A stretch of 64,000 nucleotides of DNA from Lingula anatina (taxonomy: Eukaryota > Brachiopoda > Lingulata > Lingulida > Lingulidae): NCBI RefSeq assembly GCF_001039355.2, contig NW_019775214.1, positions 8,095 to 72,094 of the forward strand, written 5' to 3'. Below are positions 41,001 to 55,300 of the stretch, in pieces. Under the pieces are notes generated by a model, which worked only from the letters and a program-made list of their open reading frames with translations, made no database searches and had not been told where the DNA came from. The stretch's first letter is position 1. Each line of letters begins with the position of its first letter. Both the position numbers and the translations under genes were made by a program.

Positions 41001-44000
41001 TCTGGCTTCTAGGTCAGCTAACTCCTGTTCAGGAGCTTGCCTTTCCACCTGTTGCTCAGATGTTGGGGACGCAAGCTGTTGTTCCTGTTCTGGTAGAGTT
41101 TCAGTGGCTGGTTCCTGGCTTTGTGATACCAGCTCTTCACCAGGTATTGTTTCTCTGTACTCTGTCTGTGAAATGACCTGTGTTGTGGTGGTGGTGGTAG
41201 TGGTTGTATCAGAGGGGACATCATGTTGTTCTGAAATTAATATTGAATGACTGACAGGATGGACAGGGCAGATCCCCCCTTCCATGTTGCCATCACTGTG
41301 GGATGATCAATCAGATTGTCCGTGGGTCAGAAATTGGCATGCCAGCATTCTGTTAGCTCACTACAGTCAGTCAAAATGTGCTTAGGATATGTGGCCAAGA
41401 AAGTAAGAAAGTAAAGAAGAGAAAAGAAGAGAAAGAATCAATGAAAGTCTTGTTTGGGGGTGGTTCTCATAAAAACATGCATAGGATGAGGTGTGGTTGA
41501 TGGTTGAAAGCTAAACACATAACTGCATTTCAATAGAAACAAACAGCACCACAATGCAATCTGAGTGTCACTTGTACAAATCAGGCATAGAAATCAACCA
41601 CAACATGTTCAACTTTCATTCAGTATTGAGTAATAACATAAACAAATTGGAATGTTATCCTGAAACTTCCTTCATGCACAAAGAATTGAAATTATCATTT
41701 TGTACCTAATGCATTTGAGGCTAACAAACATAAAAACATATTTGAAAACTTTCACAGAAACAAACAATAAAAATAATGTTATAACATTCCAGTTATTTTC
41801 ATCATGCAAAAAAACTGGATATTGATTTGAACTATTTTTTTTAAAGAAAAAGCATATATGGCAGGTTTCTACAAGGCATATTTATTAACAAGATAGAATG
41901 AAAGTTTTTTGTCTGGAGGCAACTATACGTAGGGTGTTTTGGTATATATTGTGTCATATATTTACTATGCTAGCTTTAGCTTATATTTCATGCAAACAAA
42001 GCCATTCTAAATTGCAGTTTTCAGCAATAAATGGCACAAAACCGCATATCAGCACTGGGTTTGTCTAGAATATGTAATTTTCAAATAGTTTACTGCTGCA
42101 AAATATATTTTTGATGCACATGTAATGCCAAATTTTTATTTTCATGCAAATATATCATTTTGCATCCATTATTCTTCATGTTCAAGTCAGACAAATATTC
42201 AGAATATTTTTATGCTTGTGTAGTTTAAATTTTGCATCACACAGAGTTAGTATAGAAAATAACAACCCAATAACAATTTCAAATCAAACAACTCTGCTTT
42301 TTTTTAAATGCATATCAACAATGCAAACAAAATCCATTGTTATCTCAAACAAGGCCAGGATGAGCACTAGTAATGTTAAGCTCAATAAAAGCTAAAGAAG
42401 CAGTTAGCATTGTTAGGTATTTCATGTGGGTACGGACAAACTGTTTAATCTCCATCTGCTGATGGACCTTCAGTAACTGGGCAGAGTACATGGAATGGCC
42501 CAGGAAAAGAGAAATACCTTGAAGTTATATCTATATAAAATATCCGTATTCATGAATGCATTTTATAAAACAAAAACCTACCAATTATCTATCAAATTCA
42601 AAATAAGTTACATATTCATTATTTTAAAAGATTATTCAATCATTCTATACCACAAAACTTCTAAGAAAATAGCAGCTCCATTTTGTTTTGAATTCTACAG
42701 TTTAAACTACACATATACAATGCATCTAGTTAAGTTCTACTGCTTCTTGAACATCTGTACTTCTATCTATATCTAACACCCAGTCTACAGTTCATTTACT
42801 TGTGTTTCATTGGCTGCAGGCTATAATCATACCAACAAAAAATTCAAAATGTACCTAAAATTGAAATAGATTTCAAGCCAGTTTATGGTTTAAGAAATAC
42901 TCTTAGTCATCAAGATGGTGAACCCTGGTGGTCAAATTTTACAATAAACACAAGTAAATGCTCCCAAAGTCTTGTTCTAAACATTTTCCTACCATAAAGT
43001 TGGGTTTATGATCTCATACCTTTCTGTGGTTCTTCAGTGGTAAGGTCCAGCATTTCGTCCTGGGAAGTCCACTGTTCAGATGTGGCCAAGCGGGCCGCCA
43101 CTTCCTCGGGGACATGTTCAGCCGGAGGTTCTAGAAGGGAACAAACATTTTCCAATAAGATCACTGGATTTTTTTTTCCTTTTTAGAATGACCAATTATT
43201 GTTCTCTTAACCCTAGATTCTCCACTTCCCAGTTTATTCTTCTGGTAACATAAACCTTACATTTATAATGTGAAACACACCTACAAACTTTGAAAAAGCA
43301 TGATTTTCCTGTGTTAATATGTGTAGTGAGGTTAAAGCATGCAATGTATAAATGTTTCAGAAACTAACTGAGCCAACTCTTTAGAGAATTATCTTTTATC
43401 ACTTCAAATATATTTTAACAGATATTCCAGAAAGATTCAGATAACATATCTCATTGTAATCAATTAGCATAAAAATATATAATAATTTCTATCATTCAGG
43501 AACACAAATGTATGGAAGTTCTCAGGCATGTACAAAGCATTTATAGCGCTGATTGCTGATTTGTCTTTCTATAGTCACAAGTTTTAAGGCAACCTTTTTT
43601 CTATGCCTGTGCCTTAAAAAATGTACAGGGTCACTTACTGAAACAAAATCTTCCAAAATGGATAAAAGTAGCCACAACAGTCAGTTATATTACAAGTCAG
43701 AACATTATACCATTACAACCAAGAACTACACAACATAATAATCATAATAATACGACTGACAAGAATTTTATAGAAGCTTTAAAAAGAGCTGTGTAAGTCA
43801 GCTGGTGGTATTACAGGGGAAACCCTAAGCTGAAAAAAAGTTAAAATTGAGGGATATTAAAACACACATATTCCACCGAATGGTTACAAAACATTTTACA
43901 CCTAAAGAGATGTAAAGAAAGCCAAGATTTAAGAAGGAAAATTGCTGAAAACTAACACCTATGTGCTACTTGTGAGGAAAAGACAAAAACTGACCAGTGC

Positions 44001-46295
44001 TTTTCAAAAACCCCACACACAGCTATTCAGGTGTTGACACATGGTGCAAAGACTAATCACTCTACTACTGACGAGCATGAGTTCTGCTCTCAGGAAAAGA
44101 TTCTGACTAGACAATTTCAGATCTCTGCCACAGTCCAAGTTGAAGTTGAATTTCTAAAAAATATCATGCTTATGCTAACTTTAAGCAACATGCCATAATT
44201 TACTTTTAAACCTTCAGCAAAAAAACAATAATCCATTAGTCCAAATGGTATAGATAGATAGATAAGGGAGTCTTTAATTTTGAGAGCTACTGTTTGAATT
44301 ATCTGTAAAATTAAATAAAGATTGATGGGCTATTGCCACAAAACGGCTTCAAGGGAACGTTTTGGCTTCAATGATTGCTAATAAATTCAGAATGACTCAG
44401 TGCAAAAATAAAAAAAAAGGGTTACATGAGAAAGCTGTTTTGAGCATAACATCAACTTGAGTGAAACAAGAACTAGGGAGCAATGCCATGTAATAAGAGG
44501 CAAGGTTTGTTAAATCTTGATTAATTCCTTGCTTTAAGATAGTGTGGATCACCAATACAATCATACTAACATGCTTTTTGTCAAATTTAGTGAAAAAGGG
44601 AAATGATACAATTAAAAGACTTGAAAGAAAATATTTGAAATAAATTCTACACTAAGTGTACAGAAGTACAACAATACAATTCCAACATATCAGGTCAGAC
44701 ATCTTGACTGGTGGATCATGGGAGGTTATAAAAGAAAAAAAAACATGCTGAGGTTGACTGTCACGATGAGAGAGTAAGCTGTACATGCTGTCTGCCAGCT
44801 CCATACACTAACAACACTGTGTACTACTACCTGTTGGACTCTGCTTTCTAACCCGCACCCACTTGGTGCCATCCCAAATTTCTTCGTATTCCTCAAACTC
44901 TTCACTACTAGGTGTGGATTCTTTGGCGTCTACCAGGTAGGCACAAGGAAGTAGAGGGAGAGATGAATGAGCATGTGATGTGACTAAGCAGACTAAGCAT
45001 CTGAGTAAGCAGCTAGTTCCCATGCATCCCTGGTGATGGGATAGTAATATAATAAGATTTCACTAAATATAAATATATATAAACCATACTGTGACAGGAG
45101 TTAAACATATTAGTGATGGTGAATGTTACACAGTACCCTACACCATATTACAATGAACATAAAGATGAGATGCAATGGTGAATGACATGAATTGGAGGTT
45201 AGTTCCATGCAAAATGCTCTGACACAGCCATTAGGAAAAAGATCTGGAAATGACCAAACATTCACTCCACATATTACTTGAGAAGTTAACTGGATTCCAG
45301 AACCCGAAGAATATATCCCAGTTTTCTTATTACCCAGTACCAACAGGCCACAGGCTTCTTTTTTTTTATTATTTATTTATTTATTTATTTTTGCAAAATC
45401 CTAGTCATTCCCGCACGTAACCTATACTAAATGGTGAAAGAGTTACACCATAAATAAAGGACTTTTACATCCGAATAAAAAGGCTAGTTTTTAGCAAGGA
45501 TTGACTTCCTATAGTGTAGTGCAAAAATATCTAGTCATTCCTAGTGGTTTAGCTTCAAAAATCCATGGGGTCCATCCACTGACTTGGCTAGTTAACATAT
45601 ACTAGATGAAAGTTGAGAAATGTTATGGATTATCCTACTCTTGTAATTGTCATGAATATATTGACTGTCGCAACCTCCAATGACAAAAATATTAATTCAA
45701 TATAGAAAGACTTGTGATGAGATTTTAAATTGTATTTTACATGAAAAAAAAAGTTGATGAAATACAAAGCAATGATAAACTGAATGACAAACAAATGACA
45801 CAAACAAGTATACAACCTAAAAAGCAAAAAAGAGTGATTTACATGTAAATATTTTGGGCCCTTTTTTTTTTCATTGCCATCTGCCATCTTGGCCTCTTTT
45901 CCATTTAAAACGTGGCTAAGCCGGCAGGGATAAATTACTGCAGCAACAAACACAAAACACAATAACAATGCCAGCAGCATTTACGAAAAAGAGCTTCATG
46001 GCCACCAGGGTGCTCCACCAGTTAATCCTGTTGAAGGACCCCACTGTTAAATAAAGACGTTAGAAAGAAAATGAGGAGTTGAAAAATTAATACAGCGATC
46101 GACCCAACCAATGAAGAAATGAAGAGGACATCAGGTTCATTGATTGGTTTTTCTGAAAGAAATACAAAATAAAATAAGATACACTACACTGTCCTGGGGG
46201 AGGTACAGAGGGATACATGGCACAAAAAAAGCCACATTTTCAAATTAACTTGGTCCCTTATATCTGATAATTAAGACACTTGACACTGAAAAAGT

Positions 46296-46342
<47 letters not shown>

Positions 46343-49300
46343 GGTATGACAGCCAGCACGGGTAAGTTACAGAATGCACACAATCACTAGGGAGTTGTAT
46401 GTTAGTCACTGCAAACAAGACACATGCTTGAGTTAGTAGTTGATGTATGTACCTGAAGATTTCTCGGTGGGACTTGGTGGAGGAGTTTTCAGTTCACCTT
46501 CAAGATCCAGGGCTTTCTCGCTGTCCTCATCTGCAAGGAGCAGGGCAGAAAAAAACATGCAATAGGGGTACAACAAAGCAGCTAGTCATTAAGCACGGGA
46601 GATCAAAATAATACAATTCACCATCACTTCCATATGCACATGAAGTTTAAATGCCTTTTGTGACAGCAAAATAAATAACACATCCATATCAGTCGGCTAT
46701 GTTACACTGTTTATATGTAGCACTGAATAAGTGGATTATCACATTCAAAGCTCACTCTTACAACCTAAAGATTATATACATATATGTGATATGAACGGGT
46801 ACAAGTGCTAAAATGAAACATAAATGCACCATGTTTTAAATTTAAAACAAAGACTGGAATTCCTTTTTTTTTCTTGAAAGATATCTTTACACAAGTATAG
46901 AAATAGTTTTGATACCAGTGTGAACTGAATTATGGGAAATCATTGGTTCAGAATACAATTATGATCTGAAGGGAAAAAATATTTGGATAAAATTAATTTT
47001 GAAAAAGTTCAAAACAATAATCTGGATTGTAAGATAGCTGTTTACAAATAGCACTAACTCAAAGTTCTTTTTGATTTATAAAAGAGATTTATAAAAGTTT
47101 TATAAGACCTTAAATGTGTAAGGCAAAGCAGAACAAGGCTTCATTCACATGCAATGTCTATTTTCTAAATTCTATTTTCTATTCGCGGTATGTCTTATGA
47201 TCACGGTATGTGTCCTGAATATCCCGTGGCGTAATTACTGACAGCGCGAGCCAGTTACAATAAGTTACTATAAGTAACTGGCTCGCGCTGCCAGTAATTA
47301 CGCGGCGGGATATTCAGTGCACAGACCGTGATCATAAGATAGCGCAAATAGAAAATAGATTTTTAGAAAATAGACATTCCATGTGAACGAAGCCCAAGAC
47401 TTAGCACAAACAATAAGCATTTTTGGCAAAATTATTCAAAACTACAAGTCACATCCTTCAAATATATCCATGCCTTATAACACATGTCATTTTCAATTAT
47501 ACAGGAATAACAATATGACTTGTATAAAATAAAGCAGAATTGAGCAATGAAGTAGCACAGATCTCATTTTGTAGCAAGGATCATATAAGCAAAAGTAAGA
47601 GTATACAGCTCTTAAAAGATCAACAGCAGCATGCATTTACCAATACATATGTATATAGGATTTAAAAGACAAGAGTTGCTGACTAAATCGAGTTATGCAT
47701 TCCCTAATGAAAAAGTCCCGTAGGATCCTATAAGATCTCATAGGATCCTACAGGAAAATGGGCCAATTTCCTGTAGGATCCTATAGGACTTTTTCGTGAG
47801 GGTTGAGAAGTGAATGAACCAAAAGCAAATTAATACATACCAAATATAATTAAACTTCATTAAAATGCATTCCAGTTCAAGCTTTGACTTAAAAAGTTGC
47901 AATACATGTATACATATATGAATATATTAAACCATCCATTTGAAATGCATTTCAATGTAGTTTCTTCTAAATACCAATGCCACACTGAAGCGAGAAGCAC
48001 TGACAGTTAGTATACCTTTATCCTCATGTATAATCATAGAGCTCTCAGACTCGGGAGAAGGCTGAGCCTCTGTATCGAGCTGGTTCATTTTATCAATGAG
48101 ATCTTCAACCGCTTCCTGACGGTCTCTTTTCTCTATTGTGTCCTCATCCACTTGAGGGGAGTCTGCAAAAGCATTAGTGTAAGCACTGTCACCTCAAACC
48201 CCACAACCAGATGCATATATATATAGAAGACATTTTTTTTTACAATAAAAAGGAAGACAGGACAAGATACAGAGAGAAATGTGTGCTTAGAAAACGCACA
48301 ATTACTGTAACAAACACGATTTTGTTCAAGTGAAAGCAAGTGATAGCGTTCAGCACACACTTTATCCCAAAGAATAATCACACTGGTGATATTGTGAAGG
48401 AAAAACAAATTATTTCATGTAAAATTCCATTTATGCTTTACCGTTTACATATCAACTGACACCAAAAAATTTTATAACTGTTAAGAAAACATGCACCAAA
48501 AATTTAAGCATGCAACATTCATAAAAGCTGTTAAACATAAAAAAAGGGGGGATTTGGTAAGTTGGACAATTTCCCCTTAACCACGGGAAAAACCAAGCTG
48601 GGTTTTCATGTTGATATCAATATATCTATAATACACTGGTTTAATTGACATGTATAGATAGCAAAGGTCTAAGTGGGAAATACCAATTAACATTTTCAAT
48701 TAAAGGTAAATGGAGGGAGGTAAATAAAATGTGTATACTTTTTCTGCCTGAAAGCATCAAGTTTAAGCTTTATTTTGACTGCATTAAGGAATGTCTGATG
48801 TTTAACACAAACTTCATTGTGATTGAGGGAAGATGATGGTTGGGCATGGGGTAAAACAATCTGCCTTTAATAACTCTTCATGCACACATTCTGTCCTAGA
48901 ATAAAAAAAAATTACTAAACTTCTACTGAACAGCTACACTACAACTCTAAGTTAACATGCTCAAACAATGTCAACTAAGACATCTTCTGTTCCTTCAACA
49001 CTTCATGCTCTTAATAATCTATCCTTTTTACTATATCAAAAGTGCACAAGTTTAAAAAATTCACAAAGAACAATTCATATTAGGCACGCAAAACTTGTCA
49101 AATAATACAAACACATGTGGTAAAACATACACATTTTACAAATGTATCTTCCAACATGCAACCAAGTAAAATTTGAAATAAAAAAATTGGATTATGGGTC
49201 ACATCAATATGGAACGACTTTTAAATTTTCGGTATCAAAACTGTGTACATAAGCAACGACCCGTTTATTGTGACTTCAATTTATTTGAAACAGTATAAAA

Positions 49301-52300
49301 GCAGTTTCATCAAATGCTTTGACTTCCTCAGATCACTTTGACAAAATCATTCATATAATAGTGTTTTCCTTCATTAGTATTTGCCAAAAATAGAAACAAT
49401 GTGTGGACATTCTCGTTTTACCCCCATATTGAAGTGACTGTAGCAGGCAAACGTGGCTGCGTTGGGTCAGTTAGCCTTGGCCGTGGGAAGAGAAAACAGG
49501 CATCAAAACATTCAAGTGGATTAATAAACATTCAAGATCTAGAGAAAATAAATCAAAACGTTACCACATTAGGAATACTAATACTGAAAGTGCAATACTA
49601 CAGTTGTAGTATTAATATCATATCCAGGCACAGCACCTAACCTTCATAGGAGTCAAATTTAACATCATCAGGTTGTAAAGCTGCCTCTGTATCATTGAGT
49701 AAATTAATAAGTTCAAGATATGCTTCCTTTTTCTTCTCTCGTTCCCGCTCTTCTTCGGACTCCGTTGACATTTGTTTGACAGGACGCCTGTCGTCAACTG
49801 TCGCAATTAAGGACTCTTCGTGTACAGATTCTGTGTCTATCGTAACATGCAGGAGAGAGAATTAAACATTTTATACACACGCTTGGATAAAAATAAAAAG
49901 AGAACAATCTTACTATATTTACAACACCTAACTAAAAAGCATTTTCTAATCCTAGAAAATAAAAAACACCTTCTTTGGAAAAGTTCTTGCAGCATTTTCC
50001 ACCTGTCCAGACCCTGTTGCTACCAAAAGGGTAGTTTTCACAACAGGCTTCAGCTACTTATCTCATCATGTCCTTTGAGCTCTACATAGTAACACACCAT
50101 ACTATTTTTTTGCCCTTTTTTCAAACAGTGTAGGTATATTTGTCATATCATATTCACAACCAGTTACTGTTATCAGGCATTGTTAATAAGCTTTAAACAC
50201 AACAAATGCCAAGGCAACACAAATAGCCTGGTTCACAATATATACTGTTATGATATATGGTGATGATGATAATGATGAAACACATGATATATAATCCCAG
50301 CATCAAAATAATATACAATCCCAGCAGCGATATATAAGAATATATAGATGAGTCTTTTTTTTATATACTCACCCTCTGGTTTCTTTTCTACCACAGAACT
50401 TGCTGAACTGCCCGATTCTTCTGCAGCTGATTCAGATTCCTGATAAAGAAATTAACAGTGCTAATAAGTACATGGGAATATAAAGAGGAAAACATATGTA
50501 ACCAAAATACAGCTGTAAGAACTGCTGATCTTACATTTATCAATTATGACAAAAATTACATGTGAGAATGTTGTAGGAAAATGTTCACATGTAAGTAAAA
50601 AAAACAAAATATGAAATTATCTTTGTCCAACAATTAACAATTTGTAAACTTTTTTAAAAATTAAGATCAAATCCAAAATTTATAGTCTAATATCAGAGAA
50701 ATAACATCACCCCACACATATTATGAATATTTTCAGCTTAAGTATGACAATGCTCCACAGAAGGCAGTTATAGTCAATTTTTTTAGATGAACCATCAAAT
50801 TAAAAGAGAGATAGAACCATGTATTGAGCTCACACACACACAATTCAAATCAAAGTAATTGAACCAATTAAAAGAAATGAATTTGAGTAAAGAAGAAAGT
50901 GTCATTAGACATTAGGAAAATGCTTGAAAGAATTTCACAAGTAAACTGCAATTCCAAACAACTAATTATTTCAACAATGCACCACTTTCTCACCTCAATC
51001 GTAGTATGAAAATCGTGGTAATATCTCTGTTAACAAAAAAATTATAAAACATCTGTGAGTGAATAGTGAAACTGGCCATACTTTATGTTTAACCCTTTAA
51101 CCAACTGTCATTGTCTACAGACAATGTCACCTTAGATCTGCTGTATATCTATCTTAACGTGTATCTTGGAAGCTCCCAGAATATTCAAACTGAACTTGTA
51201 TTTCTAAACACACACACACACACAAACATGGACATATACAAGAACAGATAAATATTTTAAAATTTGTAAACTACAAGTGTTACCTTTACTATGTCTTGTT
51301 CATCATACGAGACATCTAATGATGCCCCCCTGGCCATGGAAGCATCTCTGGAAGGACCAAGTTCTTCTTTGAGGCTATCAAAACCTGAGACAAGATAAAA
51401 CAGTCATATTAAAATCCCAAAAGAAAAATTTATCTGTTTATGAACAAAACCCTTTTTCCTATCAAGCGGTATACTTGACTTGAGTTGTCTACTTTGACAG
51501 ACTGACAACCTAATATTCCGGCTACTATGCAAGAAAGATGCCCTAAGCATAGCCAATTAAATTACTATGTAGCAGGAAGCAAACTTTTTGACAATTTGTG
51601 GAAGGGAACAAAACATTTCCACTGAATTACTCTACATTCCAAGTTTGATTCCAAATTATCACTTATTTTACAAGTATTCTGAAAAAAAAAAGATATAAAG
51701 TAAAATAAAAGAATAATTAAAATGCTTAAATACCTGACTGGTCAAGCTGTGCTTTTGCCATGGCTTTCTCAAGGTCATCGGTGACAGTCTCAACATTGTA
51801 CATGCACTTCCGGACAACATCATCGCGACCTATTTTTCTGAGTGCTCTCTCAAGCTCATTGCCTGAAAAATATGAAACACAACATTAATAGCCCCTAGAT
51901 CTGCCCCTTTTGCTGGAAAAAGTTCTACTCTGGTTAAAAATTGATCTAGGTACAAGGTTTCACAGTAAAAGGTCCTAGCTGCATACTCATGTAAATCACC
52001 AAGCACTCACCTGTAGCTTTTTCTGGATCTTTCTGCACCCAGTAAGTTAACATAACAAGAGCTTGGTCATTGAGAGTGTTGTACTGTTCTTTGATCTTCC
52101 TGACCTCATAATCTGGTACGTCTAACTGCTGCGCCAGGATTACCCAGTCACCCTGGATGGCCTCGGCAACTTCACTGAGCCGCAGGTGGGCTCTGGTCAC
52201 TGTGTCCTCAATATCTGGTGGAAGAATGGACACAAATCATAACAATGACTTCAGCCCCAATGAGAGCAGGAGTAGCTCTACCCCTTTTCACATTAAGAGG

Positions 52301-55300
52301 TACTATTAACAGGACTGGCCCACTTTGAGAGGTCCTTGTCAGGAAATTTTATTAAGAGGTTTTACTTCCTCTCACAAGTTTTGTATAAGGTTACATTTAG
52401 CTGTTAATTAATATACAAATATGACTATACTTTGGCAAAACCTAGAACTTACATAAACCATGTTCTTTCATAAAAGTGTATTTTTTTCTCAATTCTAATG
52501 CTGCCTCTGGATCTACAGGTGCTGCTTCAGTCTGGAATAAAAATGAATTATAAACTTCTGTTATATAATCTAACATAATTCTGATATCAGCAAGTTCAAG
52601 GGGGGGGAGGGTGTTACTTATTTTCATCAAGGCTATCAGTTCCATATTGAGGTTCTAAAAGGGGTGGGTCCCGTGGCTGTACTTACTTTGATCATGTCTG
52701 GTAGATCAATATTGAGGTTACATATGGGGGTGGTTGGGGTGTCTCCACGCACAGACTTAGGATCTTGGAAGAAGGCAATCCTCCCCTGGGGATCCTGATT
52801 GGGGTCTCTGACCCTGACGGTGAAGGGAAGCCTGTTTTCTTTGAAGGCATGGAAGTTGAGATGGAGCTGCTCCCCAGTTTTTGTGACAGGAACCAGGTTC
52901 CCTGCCATTTCTACATACTGAGGCTTGCCCTCTAGTACCTAGAAGAAAATACAATAATTGTATTAAAAAGCAGCTTGTAAGGGCCTGATATTGTAATGTG
53001 GACATTGTCAATATGGCATCAATCAGTGATGTTTAAAAGTCTTTTTTAAAAGTTTTTTTTAAATTTATAATCAAATTACGTGTGGGTTGGCAATCAGATT
53101 ATTTCATGTCAAATCATAATTAAATCGTGATGAGGTAAAAATAACATCTTGGGGCATAATTGTTCAAACTCCCTACTCACCTCCACATCCTTACTCCTGG
53201 CCACTTCTGTAAAGTGCTCCTGGGTTTCTAAAGTTTTGTCCATCTTATCGTCGGTCATACAGAAGCACCTAAGCCGAGTTTCTTGCTGATCATAGCGCTT
53301 TGCAAAAACTACAAACTTTGACATAAACGGCACAGCAACAGTTTCACGGTACAGCTCTGTTGCCATTTTTGTTGCCTCATTGATATTTTGACAGTCCATC
53401 AGCCAAAATCTGCAATGGAAATAAAATGAAATATAATCTGCTGCTACTGATGACAAAGAATATACACCAGAAAGTATTGGGGTTTGACAGCAAAAGAAAA
53501 AAAAAAAACAAACATGCACAGTAATTGTAAAATATCCAGAACAGGAACCTGCTACCTACCTGGCTGACACTGTGGTGGTAAAAGAGACACAATCATTGAC
53601 AAAAGTCAGAGGAGTGGTGGCCGTGATGTCCTCCCACTGCGCTGGACTTTGACCTCCTGGAACACAACAGTGAAGAAAACTATTGAATTAAAGTTAATTA
53701 ATGTGCTTTTGGAGAGGGGTGACTGGCTGAGGGGGTGTGGGTTGGAGGGGAGGGGTGTGACATGCAAGCATTGCAGGATTACTGATACAGTACTGTGGTG
53801 AAGATAATTATGGTGGCAATTACTGAAAAGTCTTCATAAAGAAACTGGAAAAAACTTTCTCCAAGGTTATGATGCAACTGAAATAATTGCTTATAAAGAA
53901 CATTTTCTGTTTAAGGTAAAACCGGAATAAAAAACAATCTTATTTTTCCTTTAGACTGAATTACATGGCAAATCATGTCACCATAATCTCCGCCTGATTG
54001 CACAAAATAAATGAAAAGACATATTTGAAAATTATCAATACAAAATATTTCTAACTGTAACAAATCACTTGAAATGTCAATGTATTCAAGAAAACTGAAT
54101 TCATATATAAAGGAACTAAGCAAAATTAATTTAAAAGCCAGTTCTAGTATATATATGTATGCACACTGTATAAAACATGCTAATGTTGAAAATAGCATTC
54201 AAGGAAATATCAAATAAACACAAATGTAACTGAAAGACAGCAAATTAAATACATCTACAGGGGTCGAAATGTTTAGAAAATCATACTTTCCCTGCCGGGA
54301 AAGTGATTTTGTACATTATTTTCCCTGCAAGAAAGTAGCTTTCCCTGACAACAAATTCATGAAAACCAATTTCCCAAATATTAAATTAGATTATTTTAAT
54401 ATGATGATGAATTATATAGGTAAGAACATATCTTTGAGAAATGAATGTTTATTGATATGAAATAAACTAACATGGCATCCATATATAGTGTTTTTTATAA
54501 CAACTAGATATATTTGTCAACATTAACGTGACTGAAATCTTAGTACCAAATACATATGCTGCATCTGTTGTGCTGACTGAAAGGACCATCACAATGGTCA
54601 AGAGAGCACAAATATTAGGGTAAATCTCTTTAAGTACAGTCAGCATTCTACTTAAAAAGGCAACTATGTCCTGGTCCTTTTCATGAAGTTCCAGCATGGA
54701 TTTTTTTAATGAGGCCATTCAGCCTGGCACATGTTTGTTTAAAAGCCAGCATTATCCAGTGTCCTAAAATGTTCTGAAAGCCTTTCAACTGTCTCATCTC
54801 CATACTCGCCACTGTCTATATTCTCCATGGGTCCATCTTTGGCAGCTAAAAAGTAAAAGTCAAACCAGTAAACAATTGGACTTGTTCCTAGTGTGCACAA
54901 TGTTTAATTTCATTTGAAACTTGGGGCATTTTCTTAATAGTAGACAATTTCACACCAATTAGAAAAGGGTAAGTTGAAGAAGTGCAGTGAAATTTTGATG
55001 TTACAAACACTGCATTTTCAAAAGTAAAGAGAATAAAGGTATTAGGTCCTTAATTATAAAGGCTAGAATAACCCGTGACATCTTTAAAAAGGTCATCAGT
55101 TTGGTAGGAGTTCAATGAAAAACAACTCAATCACTTCTCAAATAATTAAATAAGTCCAGGTGGAACTCTTGAGAAGAGCCGAAAAACTCAGTCGGTGAAA
55201 AGGCCCATTTGTTTTTCAATACATCATGTCTTCAGCAAAGAGAACGAGGTAGGGCAATTTTTATGTTTACTACGTAATAGAAAAGTAAAAACGTCTTGTT

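Larger units (their letters stand above)
36921..50372 (-). other. Introns between C-terminal tail exons
   Basis: Long AT-rich introns lie at 36921-37803, 37936-39289, 41231-43019, 43131-44830, 44930-46452, 46531-48015, 48163-49641 and 49837-50372. Besides the two palindromic elements, the membrane-anchor candidate exons and an (ATTT)n run at 45361-45391, I see no gene in them. Confidence 0.55.

Noticed and set aside
40291-41250. Several plus-strand open frames of 80-110 codons
   Set aside because: All are antisense to the 1.9-kb ankyrin exon and have no independent support.
54739-54845. Phase-1-compatible exon in the ankyrin intron ending in a stop
   Set aside because: It lies inside the hAT-like element and reads as transposase remnant, so it is not called an ankyrin exon.
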